Shown here: positions 1-8,750 of the stretch, piece after piece
How positions within the stretch are numbered: position 1 is the stretch's first letter
How the letters are laid out: the number at the start of each line of letters is the position of its first letter
Assembly: GCF_022811605.1 (NCBI RefSeq)
Contig: NZ_CP094533.1
Span: forward strand, 1,240,001 to 1,304,000
Reading direction: 5' to 3'
From: Agromyces soli
GTDB taxonomy: Bacteria; Actinomycetota; Actinomycetes; Actinomycetales; Microbacteriaceae
Length of the DNA: 64,000 bases
Position numbers and translations under genes: made by a program
Notes under the pieces: model-generated
What the model was told of the DNA's origin: nothing
Databases searched by the model: none
What the model saw: the letters and a program-made list of their open reading frames with translations, nothing else

Positions 1-434
1 GCTCGCAGCTGGGCGTCACGATCGCGATGACGCAGGTGCTGCTGCCGTTCATGGTGCTGCCGCTGTTCAACACGATGAGCGGCATCGACCGGCGACTGCT
101 GAGCGCGGCGCACTCGATGGGGGCCTCGCGCTTCCGCGCCTTCCGCACCGTGTACCTGCCGCTGTCGGTTCCGGGCGTCGCCGCGGGCTCGGTGCTCGTC
201 TTCATCCTGAGCCTCGGATTCTGGGTGACGCCGCGGCTGATCGGCTCGCCGCAGCAGTCCCTCGTCGGCCAGCTGATCGAGACCAAGGTCGGCAAGCTGC
301 TCGACTTCCCGGGTGCCGGGGCCATCTCGGTCGTGCTGCTCGTCATCACGGTCGTGCTGCTGCTCGCCGTCGGCGGCGGGGTACGGGCACTCGTGCCCGG
401 CGCGAAGACGGACGGAGGCCGCGACGATGGATGA
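1..434 (+). CDS. ABC transporter permease, PotB-like (5' partial)
   Basis: This is the C-terminal part of an inner-membrane permease of a spermidine/putrescine-type ABC importer; the reading frame runs off the left edge. Seen: an EAA-type cytoplasmic loop (SAAHSMGASRFRAFRTVYLP) that docks on the ATPase, followed by two hydrophobic membrane segments and a short charged tail. Its stop overlaps the next permease start by 8 nt, so the two are translationally coupled. The substrate-binding protein and the permease N-terminus must lie upstream of the window. The exact substrate cannot be told from a permease alone. Confidence 0.93.
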   Translation, partial: SQLGVTIAMTQVLLPFMVLPLFNTMSGIDRRLLSAAHSMGASRFRAFRTVYLPLSVPGVAAGSVLVFILSLGFWVTPRLIGSPQQSLVGQLIETKVGKLLDFPGAGAISVVLLVITVVLLLAVGGGVRALVPGAKTDGGRDDG

Positions 435-1230
435 GACCACCCGCCCCGGCTGGGGCCTGCGGATCTGGGCGGTGCTCGTCGCGGTGCTGCTCGTCGCGCC
501 GCTGCTCATCGTGGTGCCGATCTCCTTCGCCGAGAAGCGGAGCTTCAAGTTCCCGCCGGACGGCCTCTCGGTCGACTGGTACGTGAACCTCTTCACCGAC
601 CAGCGCTGGACCTCCGCGATCGGCACCTCGATCCTCGTCGGCGTGCTCGTCACCCTGATCTGCACCGTGCTCGGCACGGCGGCGGCCCTCGGCATCCACC
701 GCCTCGGCGGCCGCGTCGCCGCCCTCGCGACGGGCGTGCTCGTCGCGCCGATGATCGTGCCCGGCATCGTCTCGGCGGTCGCGATCTACTCGGTGTACCT
801 GCGCTGGCAGCTCACGGGCAACCTGCTCGGCTTCCTGCTCGCGCACACGGTGCTCGCGATCCCGTTCGTCATCGTGACGGTGACGTCGAGCCTCAGCACC
901 ACCGATCCGATGCTGGAACGCGCCGCGGCGAGTCTCGGCGCGGGTCCGTGGCGCACCTTCGTCAGGGTCACCCTGCCGGCGATCGCACCGGGCGTGGGCG
1001 CGGGCGCGCTGTTCGCCTTCGTGACCTCGTTCGACGAGGTCGTCGCGGCGAGCTTCCTGCAGTCGCCTGCGATCCGCACCCTGCCGATCGAGATGTTCGT
1101 CAGCGTCACGAACGAGGTCGATCCCACGATCGCCGCCGTCTCCACCGTCATCCTCGCCCTCACCACGGCGATCGTCCTGCTGCCGGCCTTCACCCGCCGG
1201 CGCTCCAGCCAGAAAGCGAGCAGCTCATGA
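427..1230 (+). CDS. ABC transporter permease, PotC-like
   Basis: Second membrane subunit (267 aa) of the same polyamine-type importer. Several hydrophobic segments are visible, with the EAA loop (LERAAASLGAGPWRTF) near residue 160-180, as in the PotC/PotI family. The ATG at 427 is chosen because the upstream extension of the frame is out-of-character sequence lying inside the previous gene. It overlaps the upstream permease by 8 nt and the ATPase by 4 nt (ATGA), a typical operon arrangement. Confidence 0.94.
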   Translation: MDETTRPGWGLRIWAVLVAVLLVAPLLIVVPISFAEKRSFKFPPDGLSVDWYVNLFTDQRWTSAIGTSILVGVLVTLICTVLGTAAALGIHRLGGRVAALATGVLVAPMIVPGIVSAVAIYSVYLRWQLTGNLLGFLLAHTVLAIPFVIVTVTSSLSTTDPMLERAAASLGAGPWRTFVRVTLPAIAPGVGAGALFAFVTSFDEVVAASFLQSPAIRTLPIEMFVSVTNEVDPTIAAVSTVILALTTAIVLLPAFTRRRSSQKASSS

Positions 1231-2441
1231 CCGACCGCAGCGCCACGGCCGCGCAGCCGGCCCCCACCACGCGCACCGGCGGGGTGCGCCTCGACCGGGT
1301 CACGAAGCGCTTCCGCTCGGGCGCGATCGGGGTCGACGACGTCTCCCTCGCCGTCGAGCCCGGCGAATTCGTCACCTTCCTCGGCCCGAGCGGCTCGGGC
1401 AAGACGACGACGCTCAACACGATCGCGGGCTTCGCGAAGCCGAGTTCGGGCCGGATCGAGATCGCCGGCGCCGACGTCACGGCACTGCCGCCGAGCAAGC
1501 GCAACCTCGGCGTCGTGTTCCAGAACTACGCGCTGTTCCCGCACATGACGGTGCGCGAGAACATCGCCTTCGGCCTGCACGGCCGCGGGCTCTCGAAGGC
1601 CGAGATCGGCGCGCGCATCGAGGAGTCGCTCGCGATGGTGCGCCTCGACGGCCTGGGCGACCGCACGCCGAAGCAGATCTCGGGCGGGCAGCAGCAGCGC
1701 GTCGCCCTCGCCCGGGCGCTCGTCTACCGGCCGCCGGTGCTGCTCATGGACGAGCCGCTCGGCGCGCTCGACAAGGCCCTCCGCGACCGGATGCAGGTCG
1801 AGATCAGCCGCATCCACCGGGAGGTCGGCACGACGTTCCTCTTCGTCACCCACGATCAGGGCGAGGCGCTCGGGCTCTCCGACCGGATCGTGCTGTTCGA
1901 CCGGGGTCGCGTGGTGCAGGTCGGCACGCCGGCGGAGCTGTACGAGCGGCCCGCCTCGCTCTTCGCCGCCGAGTTCCTGGGCGAGTCGAACGTGTTCCGC
2001 GGCGAGCTCGCGGGACCCGGCGTGCTGCGCTTCGGCGAGCAGACGTTGCGTTTCACGGGCGACGGCCCGGGGAGCGGCTCGGCCGCGGTCGTCGTGCGCC
2101 CCGAGCGGCTGCGCCTCGTCAGGGCGGCGGATGCCTCGGGCGGCGCCGCAAGCGGCGTCGCAAGCGGCGCTGTCGAGAGCGCTGCGCGCGGCGGTGCCGA
2201 GAGCGCTGCGCGCGGCGGGGCCGGCGTGCAGAACCGGGTCGAGGCCCGGGTCGTGAACATCGCGTACTTCGGTGCGTTCCGCCGGGTGACCCTGCGCTAC
2301 GCGGACGGCTCGAGCGGCCTGCTGCACGACGGCGTCGACGCCCCGGCGCCGATCGCCCTCGGCGACGCGGTCGTGGTCGGCTGGGACGCCGAGCACGCCG
2401 TGGTCGTGCCCGCTCCCGGGCCCGCGGAGCAGGCGGCGTGA
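1227..2441 (+). CDS. ABC transporter ATP-binding protein, PotA-like
   Basis: Cytoplasmic ATPase (404 aa) energising the polyamine-type importer. Walker A GPSGSGKT is at residues 53-60, the Q-loop is in VFQNYALFP, the signature is ISGGQQQR and Walker B is LLMDEPLGALD, followed by a switch histidine in VTHDQ. The C-terminal ~150 residues form the TOBE/regulatory domain typical of PotA/UgpC proteins. That domain contains an Ala/Gly-rich insert with a 24-bp tandem DNA repeat (starting 2175 and 2199). Start ATG overlaps the previous stop; its own stop overlaps the GTG of the amidohydrolase. Confidence 0.95.
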   Translation: MTDRSATAAQPAPTTRTGGVRLDRVTKRFRSGAIGVDDVSLAVEPGEFVTFLGPSGSGKTTTLNTIAGFAKPSSGRIEIAGADVTALPPSKRNLGVVFQNYALFPHMTVRENIAFGLHGRGLSKAEIGARIEESLAMVRLDGLGDRTPKQISGGQQQRVALARALVYRPPVLLMDEPLGALDKALRDRMQVEISRIHREVGTTFLFVTHDQGEALGLSDRIVLFDRGRVVQVGTPAELYERPASLFAAEFLGESNVFRGELAGPGVLRFGEQTLRFTGDGPGSGSAAVVVRPERLRLVRAADASGGAASGVASGAVESAARGGAESAARGGAGVQNRVEARVVNIAYFGAFRRVTLRYADGSSGLLHDGVDAPAPIALGDAVVVGWDAEHAVVVPAPGPAEQAA

Positions 2442-3994
2442 GCGGCATCGTGGCGGACCAGGCATCCCTCGTCCCCGGCCCCGCCGTCGCGTACCGCGGC
2501 GCGCGCGTACTCGTCGACGCGGAGGACGCGCCGCGCCCCGCCGAGCTGCTCGTGCGCGACGGCCGCATCGTGCGCGTCGCCGAGCCCGGCGGAATCCGCG
2601 ACGCCGACGAAACGGTCGAGCTCGACGGGCTCGTCGTGCTGCCCGGCTTCGTCGACGGGCACTGCCACCTCGAGCTCACCGTGCAGGCGCTCGAGCACCA
2701 CGTGCCGCTGCACGGGCACCGCAGCCTCGCCGAGATGCTCGACGTGCTCGCCGCCGCGCGCCGGGCGCAGCCCGAGGGCTGGATCATCGGCCGCGGCCCC
2801 TTCGGGCTGCAGCGCGACGTCGCCGAGGGCCGGCTGCCGCACCGGGTCGAGCTCGACCGGGTGAGCCCGGCGCAGCCCATCGTCGTGCTCGCCGGGCTCC
2901 ACGTCGCCTGCCTCAACACTGCGGCGATGCGCGAGCTCGGCCTCGCCGACCCCGACGTGCTGCCGGACTGGATCACCGTGCACCGCGACTCGGACGGCCC
3001 CACGGGCGTCTTCACCGAGGTGTGGGACCGGTTGCCCACGTGCACCGTCGAGGAGACGATGACCGCGCTCCGCGCCCACGCCGTGCCGGTGTTCGCCCGG
3101 CAGGGCACCACGAGCCTCAGCACGATCTCGACCTCGGCCGACGACGTGCGCGCCCTGCACCGTCTGGCGCAGTCGGGCGAGCTGCCGTTCCGGGTGCGCT
3201 GGTTCACGCACGTGCCGCGCACCGCGAGCCTCGACGAGGTGCTCGCCTGGGGCCCCGAGTCGGGCTTCGGCGACGAGTGGCTGCGCTTCGGCGGCGTGAA
3301 GATCTTCGTTGACGGCGAGGGCGGCGACGGCCTCGGCCACGCCCGCGACGACGTCAAGTGGGCGCCGGAGGAGCTCGCGCGCTTCGTCAACCGGGCGGAT
3401 GCCGCGGGGGTGCAGCTGCTGATGCACGCCGTCACGCCCCGGGCCATCCGCCTCGCCTGCGACGCGGTGCGCGCGGCCCGCCGCGTGCGGCCCGAGCGGG
3501 TGCGGCACCGGATCGAGCACGGCGGCGACTACGTCGATCTCGCCGACCTGCCGCGGATCGCGGCCGCCGGGGTCGGGCTCGTCGCGACGCCGCACTTCGC
3601 GACCTCGTCCGACGCCGACCGGGGGGGCTTCCAGCCGCTCGCGAGCCTCGTGGCCGCCGGGCACCGCGTGATCGGCGCGACCGACTCGACGGGCACCGTG
3701 CCCGACGCCGTCGGACCGCTCGCCAACATCGCCGGCGCGGCCGGGCGCACGGATGCCGACGGCGGGCCCTCGCCCGAGCGGATCCCCGTGCGCGACGCCG
3801 TACGGATGTTCACGAGCTGGGCGGCCGAGGGCGTCGGCGAGGAGCGGGAGAAGGGACGGATCGCCCCCGGCCTGCGCGCCGACCTCGTCGTGCTCGACGC
3901 CGACCCGTACACGGTCGCGCCCGACGAGATCGGCGGGATCGGCGTCGCGCGCACGATCGTCGGCGGCCGCGCGGTCGCCGAACGCGCACAGTGA
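2438..3994 (+). CDS. Amidohydrolase family protein, YtcJ-like
   Basis: Metal-dependent hydrolase of the amidohydrolase_3 (YtcJ-like) group, 518 aa. Seen: the N-terminal beta-sandwich strand ending in GFVDGHCH (His75 and His77 as first metal ligands), a C-terminal histidine in RIEHGGDY, a conserved Asp in GATDSTG, and a closing GLRADLVVLDADPY segment. The GTG start overlaps the PotA-like stop by 4 nt, so it is part of the transport operon and probably acts on the imported amine or amide or on an acylated derivative. The true substrate is unknown. Confidence 0.9.
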   Translation: MSGIVADQASLVPGPAVAYRGARVLVDAEDAPRPAELLVRDGRIVRVAEPGGIRDADETVELDGLVVLPGFVDGHCHLELTVQALEHHVPLHGHRSLAEMLDVLAAARRAQPEGWIIGRGPFGLQRDVAEGRLPHRVELDRVSPAQPIVVLAGLHVACLNTAAMRELGLADPDVLPDWITVHRDSDGPTGVFTEVWDRLPTCTVEETMTALRAHAVPVFARQGTTSLSTISTSADDVRALHRLAQSGELPFRVRWFTHVPRTASLDEVLAWGPESGFGDEWLRFGGVKIFVDGEGGDGLGHARDDVKWAPEELARFVNRADAAGVQLLMHAVTPRAIRLACDAVRAARRVRPERVRHRIEHGGDYVDLADLPRIAAAGVGLVATPHFATSSDADRGGFQPLASLVAAGHRVIGATDSTGTVPDAVGPLANIAGAAGRTDADGGPSPERIPVRDAVRMFTSWAAEGVGEEREKGRIAPGLRADLVVLDADPYTVAPDEIGGIGVARTIVGGRAVAERAQ

Positions 3995-4023
3995 GCCCTC
4001 GAGCCGCCGCGCACGACATATCG

Positions 4024-4040
4024 TCCGGACGGAGTCCGGA
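4024..4040. promoter_or_regulatory. Inverted repeat between amidohydrolase and oxidase genes
   Basis: TCCGGAC, 3-nt spacer, GTCCGGA: a perfect 7-bp hairpin in the 139-bp gap after the amidohydrolase. It could be a weak terminator/attenuator or an operator for a promoter of the oxidase-cupin pair. No T-run follows. Confidence 0.35.
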
Positions 4041-4133
4041 AAGCCAGCAGTTGGACGGTGGCGCCCCGGCCGGGGCGTCCCGCATGATCGAACGGACGGC
4101 CGTCGTCGGACGGAACGTCGCAAGGAGGCAAGG

Positions 4134-5507
4134 ATGACGGGCAACGGCGGAGTGTCGTGGTGGTGGCAGCAGCTCGGGCTCCCCGCGCCGCGCAAGGGGC
4201 TCGACGGCGACCTCGACGTCGACGTCGCGATCGTCGGCGGCGGCTACACCGGACTCTGGACGGCGTACTACCTGAAGACGCTGCAGCCCGACCTCCGGGT
4301 CGTCGTGCTCGAAGCGCGCTTCGCGGGCTTCGGCGCCTCGGGCCGGAACGGCGGATGGCTCACCAACTCCGTGACCGGCGGCCGGGAGCGCTACGCGAAG
4401 TCGCACGGCCGCCAGGCCGCCATCGCCCAGCAGCGCGCCCTGAACGAGACCGTCGACGAGGTCGCCCGGGTCACCGAGGCCGAGGGCATCGACGCCGACC
4501 TCGTGAAGGGCGGCGAGCTCAACGTGGCGTACGCGCCCGCCCAGCTGGCGCGGATGCAGGCCTTCGCCGCGGCGGAGGCCGAATGGCCGGGTGCCGACGT
4601 CGAGCTGCTCTCGGCCGAGGCATCCGCCGCCCGCGTCAACGTCGCCGGCACGCTCGGCGGCGTGTGGCACCCGCACTGCGCCCGCGTGCACCCGGCGAAG
4701 CTCGCCCGCGGCCTCGCCGCCGCGGTCGAGGCGCTCGGCGTGCCGATCCTCGAGCAGACGACCGTCACCGAGATCCGCCCGGGCGAGGCCGTCACCGAGC
4801 GCGGCGTCGTGCGCGCGGGGCACGTGCTGCGCGCGACCGAGGGCTTCACGGCGAACCTGAAGGGCGAGCACCGCCGCTGGCTGCCGATGAACTCCTCGAT
4901 GATCGTGACCGACCCCATCCCCGCCGCGGTGTGGGACGAGCTCGGCTGGGCCGGCCGCGACACCCTCGGCGACTTCGCGCACGTCTACATGTACGCGCAG
5001 CGCACCGCCGACGACCGTATCGCGTTCGGCGGCCGCGGCGTGCCGTACCGCTACGGCTCGCGCGTCGACACCGACGGGGCCACCCAGGCGCAGACGATCG
5101 AGTCGCTCACGGCGCTGCTGCGCCGCTTCTTCCCCGCCGCGGCCGACGTGCCGATCGCGCACGGTTGGGCGGGCGTGCTCGGCGTGCCGCGCGACTGGGC
5201 CGCGACAGTGGGGCTGGATGCCTCGACCGGGCTCGGCTGGGCCGGCGGCTACGTCGGCACGGGCGTCACCGCGACGAACCTCGCCGGGCGCACCCTCGCC
5301 GACCTGGTGCTGCAGCGCGACACCGAGCTCGTGCGGCTGCCCTGGGTGGGGCACCGCGCGCGCAACTGGGAGTTCGAGCCGCTGCGCTGGCTCGCCGTGC
5401 AGGGCATCTACGGGCTCTACCGCAACGCCGACCGGGCCGAGTTCGCCGGGCGTGGTACGACCGCGCCGACCGCCCGGCTCGCCGACCTCATCGCCGGACG
5501 GCACTGA
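4134..5507 (+). CDS. FAD-dependent amine oxidoreductase, PuuB/DadA-like
   Basis: Cytoplasmic flavoenzyme of 457 aa in the D-amino-acid oxidase (DAO) family. The dinucleotide-binding motif GGGYTG is at residues 35-40 after a short aromatic N-terminus, and the C-terminus has a second FAD-contact segment (GWAGGYVGTGVTATNLAGR). This arrangement matches gamma-glutamylputrescine oxidase and related secondary-amine oxidases. AAGGAGG at 4122-4128 fixes the ATG. Next to a polyamine-type importer it probably oxidises the imported amine, giving an aldehyde, ammonia or amine, and H2O2. Exact substrate inferred only. Confidence 0.88.
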   Translation: MTGNGGVSWWWQQLGLPAPRKGLDGDLDVDVAIVGGGYTGLWTAYYLKTLQPDLRVVVLEARFAGFGASGRNGGWLTNSVTGGRERYAKSHGRQAAIAQQRALNETVDEVARVTEAEGIDADLVKGGELNVAYAPAQLARMQAFAAAEAEWPGADVELLSAEASAARVNVAGTLGGVWHPHCARVHPAKLARGLAAAVEALGVPILEQTTVTEIRPGEAVTERGVVRAGHVLRATEGFTANLKGEHRRWLPMNSSMIVTDPIPAAVWDELGWAGRDTLGDFAHVYMYAQRTADDRIAFGGRGVPYRYGSRVDTDGATQAQTIESLTALLRRFFPAAADVPIAHGWAGVLGVPRDWAATVGLDASTGLGWAGGYVGTGVTATNLAGRTLADLVLQRDTELVRLPWVGHRARNWEFEPLRWLAVQGIYGLYRNADRAEFAGRGTTAPTARLADLIAGRH

Positions 5508-5555
5508 GGCGCGTCGGCGCCCGGCCACGATTCCACGCTCACGAGAGGAACCAGC

Positions 5556-5906
5556 ATGACCGTCGAGTTCGTCATCCAGTCCCAGCCGCTCGCCGCCGAC
5601 CTCGGCGAGCCGGCCCCGAAGCCGACCGCCACCACGCCGGACGTCGTCGAGGCGACGAGCCCGCTCTGGAGCGCGGGCGGCACCGAGGTCGGCTTCTGGG
5701 AGTGCTCGCCCGGCAGCTTCACCGCCCGTCGCGACGGCTACACCGAGATCTGCCAGATCCTCTCCGGCTCGGTGACCGTCGAGACCACCGGCGGGCAGCG
5801 GGCCACCATCGGCGCCGGTGACACGCTCGTGATGCCGAGCGGCTGGGAGGGCGTCTGGCACGTGCACGAGACCTTGCGCAAGACCTACATCACGATCGAC
5901 GACTGA
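5556..5906 (+). CDS. Cupin domain protein (DUF861/cupin_3)
   Basis: Small single-domain cupin, 116 aa. The order GFWECSPGSFTARRDGYTEI, CQILSGSVTV, GAGDTLVMPSGW and WHVHETLRKTYI is characteristic of the DUF861 group, which includes ureidoglycine aminohydrolase-like and ethanolamine/amine-pathway cupins. GAGAGGAA precedes the ATG. It follows the amine oxidase by 48 nt, probably in the same transcript. Such cupins often accompany polyamine or amine oxidases; whether it is catalytic or a ligand-binding accessory is unknown. Confidence 0.85.
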   Translation: MTVEFVIQSQPLAADLGEPAPKPTATTPDVVEATSPLWSAGGTEVGFWECSPGSFTARRDGYTEICQILSGSVTVETTGGQRATIGAGDTLVMPSGWEGVWHVHETLRKTYITIDD

Positions 5907-5917
5907 GCGGGGCGCCG

Positions 5918-6883
5918 CTACCCGCGCGCCGGGACGAGCGCCGGCACGAGCCGCACCAGCAGGAGCAGGGCCACCAGTTCGACGAGCGTCTGCGTGACGA
6001 CCGCGAGCGGCGCGATCGCGAGGCTCGCCGGCAGGGCGAGGGCGAGCGGGAGCACGACGAGCGAATTCCTGGTGACCCCGCTGAAGACGACGGCGCGGGT
6101 GCGCGGGACGTCGAGGCGGGCCATCCGCCCCGCCAGGATGCCGACGCCGACCATGACCACGGCGAAGGCGAGGTAGAGCGGCACGAGCCGCGCGAGCGCG
6201 ACGGCCTCGGCGCCGACCGCGGCGATCTGCGAGCCGACGACGACCACGAGCGTCAGCAGCAGCAGCGGGGTCATCGCCCCGGTCATGCTGCGCTCGAGCG
6301 CGCGGGGGGCGCGGTGCCGTCGGGCGAGCGCCTGCACGAGCGCCGCCGCGAGCAGCGGCAGGACGATGATCACGAGGAACGCCTCGAGGAACGGCCCGGG
6401 GTCGAGCACGGCGAGGGCGTCGCCGCCCGCGAACAGCCAGAGGTACCCGGGCAGCAGCACGAGCTGCAGCACCATCAGCAGCGGGGTCGCGGCGAGCAGC
6501 CGCTCGCGCGCTCCACCGGCCAGGCCGGTGAACACGATGACGTAGTCCACGCACGGCGTGAGCAGCACGAGCAGCACGCCGAGGAGCAGCCCCCGATCGT
6601 CGGCGACGAAGCGCGAGACGCCGAAGACCAGGAGCGGCACCGCGACGAAGTTCACGAGCAGCACCGTGCCGAGGAATCGGACATCCCGCAGCGCACGCCC
6701 GACTCCGTCGATCGGCACGCCCAGGAAGGTCGCGAACAGCAGCAGGGCGAGCACCGGATTCGTCGCCGCCGAGAGTGCCGGGGCGAGCGCCGGCGCCGCG
6801 AGCCCGATCGCCGCGCCCGCGAGGATGGCGGCGATGGCGAGCGCGAGCTGGTGCCGGTCCCACCACTCGATCGCCCGCTGCAC
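5918..6883 (-). CDS. Arsenic resistance protein / BASS-type transporter (ACR3-like)
   Basis: Integral membrane protein of 321 aa with about ten hydrophobic helices in the bile-acid:sodium symporter superfamily. LLTPCVDYVIVFTGLAGG carries the Pro-Cys placement of the arsenite-efflux ACR3/ArsB-like members, so arsenite or organic-anion export is plausible. The GTG at 6883 is supported by TAGGCT six nt upstream, i.e. a leaderless transcript. It is convergent with the cupin gene (11 bp between stops). No arsR or arsC adjoins it, so the arsenic assignment is only moderate. Confidence 0.75.
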   Translation of the reverse strand: MQRAIEWWDRHQLALAIAAILAGAAIGLAAPALAPALSAATNPVLALLLFATFLGVPIDGVGRALRDVRFLGTVLLVNFVAVPLLVFGVSRFVADDRGLLLGVLLVLLTPCVDYVIVFTGLAGGARERLLAATPLLMVLQLVLLPGYLWLFAGGDALAVLDPGPFLEAFLVIIVLPLLAAALVQALARRHRAPRALERSMTGAMTPLLLLTLVVVVGSQIAAVGAEAVALARLVPLYLAFAVVMVGVGILAGRMARLDVPRTRAVVFSGVTRNSLVVLPLALALPASLAIAPLAVVTQTLVELVALLLLVRLVPALVPARG

Positions 6884-6889
6884 CGCTCC

Positions 6890-6895
6890 AGCCTA
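6890..6895 (-). promoter_or_regulatory. -10 hexamer of leaderless promoter (transporter)
   Basis: TAGGCT on the minus strand, 6 nt before the GTG at 6883. The spacing predicts transcription starting at the start codon. Confidence 0.6.
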
Positions 6896-6961
6896 GGGAA
6901 GGCCGACGGCGCGGCGCGTGGGCAGGATGCCGGGTGGCCGGGATGGCGTTCGCGGACCGTC

Positions 6962-7020
6962 TGCGCCACTTCGACCGCGTTGCGCCAGTACAGGTGGCGC
7001 GTGGAGCGCGAAGTGGCGCA
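6962..7020. repeat. Nested palindrome downstream of flgE
   Basis: The outer arms TGCGCCACTTCG (6962-6973) and CGAAGTGGCGCA (7009-7020) are perfectly complementary over 12 bp. An inner hairpin GCGCCA...TGGCGC lies at 6982-7000. It lies 51 bp beyond the flgE stop and upstream of the divergent transporter promoter, so it may terminate the flagellar operon. The rest of the 188-bp gap shows no gene. Confidence 0.7.
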
Positions 7021-7071
7021 GCCGGTGCCCGCGGAGCGGGAATGGCCCGCCCCGCCGCACCGACCCTCCGA

Positions 7072-8232
7072 CTAGCGCTTCAGGTTCGTGAGCTCCTGCA
7101 GCACCTCGTCGCTCGTGGTGATGATCCGGGCGTTCGCCTGGAAGCCGCGCTGCGCGATGATCAGGTTCGTGAACTCCTGGGAGAGGTCGACGTTCGACAT
7201 CTCCAGGTAGCCGCTCGCGAGCTTGCCGTAGCCGGGGTCGCCGGCGGCGCCGAGCTCGACGGCGCCCGAGTTCGCGGTCGCCCGGTACGAGGAGTCGCCG
7301 GCCTTCTCGAGGCCGCCCGGGTTGACGAAGGTCGCGAGGGCGATGCGCCCGACGGCCTGCGTCGCACCGTTCGAGAAGGTGCCTGTGATCGTGCCGTCCG
7401 GGCCGATCGAGTAGGCGTCGAGCGTGCCGGCCGGGCGGCCGTCCTGCCCGGCGACCTTCAGCGTGCTGAGGTCGGCGAAGCCGGTGACCCCGGCGAGGTC
7501 GATCGTCGCGCCCGCGACGGTGACCGAAGTGATGCCCGTCGGCTGGCCGTCGACGAAGGTCATCGCGCCGAGGTTGGTGCCGCCCGAGGCGACGTCCCAG
7601 CCGGTCGCGCTGCGCGTGAACGAGAGGGTGACGCTCGTGGCGTTGCCCGAGGCGTCGTAGACGTCGATGTCGCGGACGATCTCGGTGCCGGCCGCAGCGT
7701 CCAGCGGCAGGTTGCCGGTGAACCGCACCGAGGTGGTCGGCACGGCCGGGGCGACGACGCCGCGGGGCAGGGTGATGTTCTGCAGCCCGGCGCCCTGGTT
7801 CACGACGCCGTTCTGCGCCATCCAGCCCTGCACGAAGCCGCCGTTCGGCGACACCAGGCGACCCTGCGCGTCGAAGTCGAACGAGCCGGCCCGGGTGTAC
7901 AGCGTCTCGCCGCCGGCGTTGACGACGAAGAAGCCGTCTCCCGAGATCATCAGGTCGCTCGCGCGACCGGTCGCCTGCGCCGAGCCCTGGGTGAAGTTCG
8001 TGCTGATGCCGGCGATCTGCACGCCGAGGCCGATCTGGGCGGGGTTGGTGCCGCCGATCGCGGCGCCGGGGGCGCCGCCGCCCTGGATGAGCTGCGACAG
8101 CGTGTCCTGGAACTGCGTCGCCGAGCCCTTGAACCCGGTGGTGTTGACGTTGGCGATGTTGTTGCCGGTGACGTCGAGCATGGTCTGGTGGGCGCGGAGT
8201 CCGGAGATCCCGGAGAACATCGAGCGGAGCAC
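7072..8232 (-). CDS. flgE: Flagellar hook protein FlgE
   Basis: Hook subunit, 386 aa, exported by the flagellar type III apparatus. Seen: the N-terminal rod/hook signature SGLRAHQTMLDVTGNNIANV, the Dc-type segment ISGDGFFVV, a beta-rich middle, and the C-terminal helix SQEFTNLIIAQRGFQANARI. Length is typical of Gram-positive FlgE. It is the last gene of the visible flagellar operon, 82 nt after flgD. The genes that usually follow (flbD, motAB, fliL/M/N/P/Q/R, flhAB) are absent here. Confidence 0.96.
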   Translation of the reverse strand: MLRSMFSGISGLRAHQTMLDVTGNNIANVNTTGFKGSATQFQDTLSQLIQGGGAPGAAIGGTNPAQIGLGVQIAGISTNFTQGSAQATGRASDLMISGDGFFVVNAGGETLYTRAGSFDFDAQGRLVSPNGGFVQGWMAQNGVVNQGAGLQNITLPRGVVAPAVPTTSVRFTGNLPLDAAAGTEIVRDIDVYDASGNATSVTLSFTRSATGWDVASGGTNLGAMTFVDGQPTGITSVTVAGATIDLAGVTGFADLSTLKVAGQDGRPAGTLDAYSIGPDGTITGTFSNGATQAVGRIALATFVNPGGLEKAGDSSYRATANSGAVELGAAGDPGYGKLASGYLEMSNVDLSQEFTNLIIAQRGFQANARIITTSDEVLQELTNLKR

Positions 8233-8314
8233 GGTGGCGTCCTTTCGGTCGTGCGCTGGAGCGCGGGGTCGGTCGTGGTGGTCGGTGCGGTCGCGAGCGG
8301 ATGCCGCGACGGGG

Positions 8315-8740
8315 TCAGGTGCGGACGGCGGAGAGCTTGTCGAGCGCGACGGAGACCCCGCCCACGTCGACGGTCGGGATCGGGCCGGCGAAGGAGACGG
8401 AGGCGGCGACGCCCTTCACGGTCTTGCCGTCGGCGTCGAGGTACTCCACCTCCTTGCCGATCAGGGCGGCCGCGGCGGTGCGCATCTGCAGCGAGAAGGA
8501 CTCCTCCTGCCGCTTCGACAGCGCCGTGAGCTGCTCCATCGTGGCGAGCTGCGTGGTCTGCCCGATCATGGCGTTGGTGTCCATGGGCGAGCTCGGGTCC
8601 TGATTGGCGAGCTGGGTGACGAGCAGCTTCAGGAACAGCTCGCCGTCCATCTCCTGCTTCGGCCGGCGGGTCGCCACCTGGCCGGTGTACATGCTCGCGC
8701 CGGCGCTGCCGGCGGTCGCGTTCACGGAGTCGACGGTCAT
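8315..8740 (-). CDS. flgD: Flagellar hook-capping protein FlgD
   Basis: Scaffold cap for hook assembly, 141 aa. The N-terminal FlgD motif is clear: MDGELFLKLLVTQLANQDPS, followed by MDTNAMIGQTTQLATMEQL. The C-terminal part is short, with a single beta-region (GKEVEYLDADGKTVKG), as in short actinobacterial and Bacillus FlgD proteins. It starts 10 nt after the fliK stop and precedes flgE, the conserved order. Confidence 0.95.
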   Translation of the reverse strand: MTVDSVNATAGSAGASMYTGQVATRRPKQEMDGELFLKLLVTQLANQDPSSPMDTNAMIGQTTQLATMEQLTALSKRQEESFSLQMRTAAAALIGKEVEYLDADGKTVKGVAASVSFAGPIPTVDVGGVSVALDKLSAVRT

Positions 8741-8750
8741 CCGGTGCCTC

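Noticed and set aside
3810..6866. Very long open frame on the minus strand (over 1000 codons) opposite the amine oxidase, cupin and transporter genes
   Set aside because: Arg/Gly/Ala-rich translation without domain logic, antisense to well-recognised genes; typical shadow frame in high-GC DNA.
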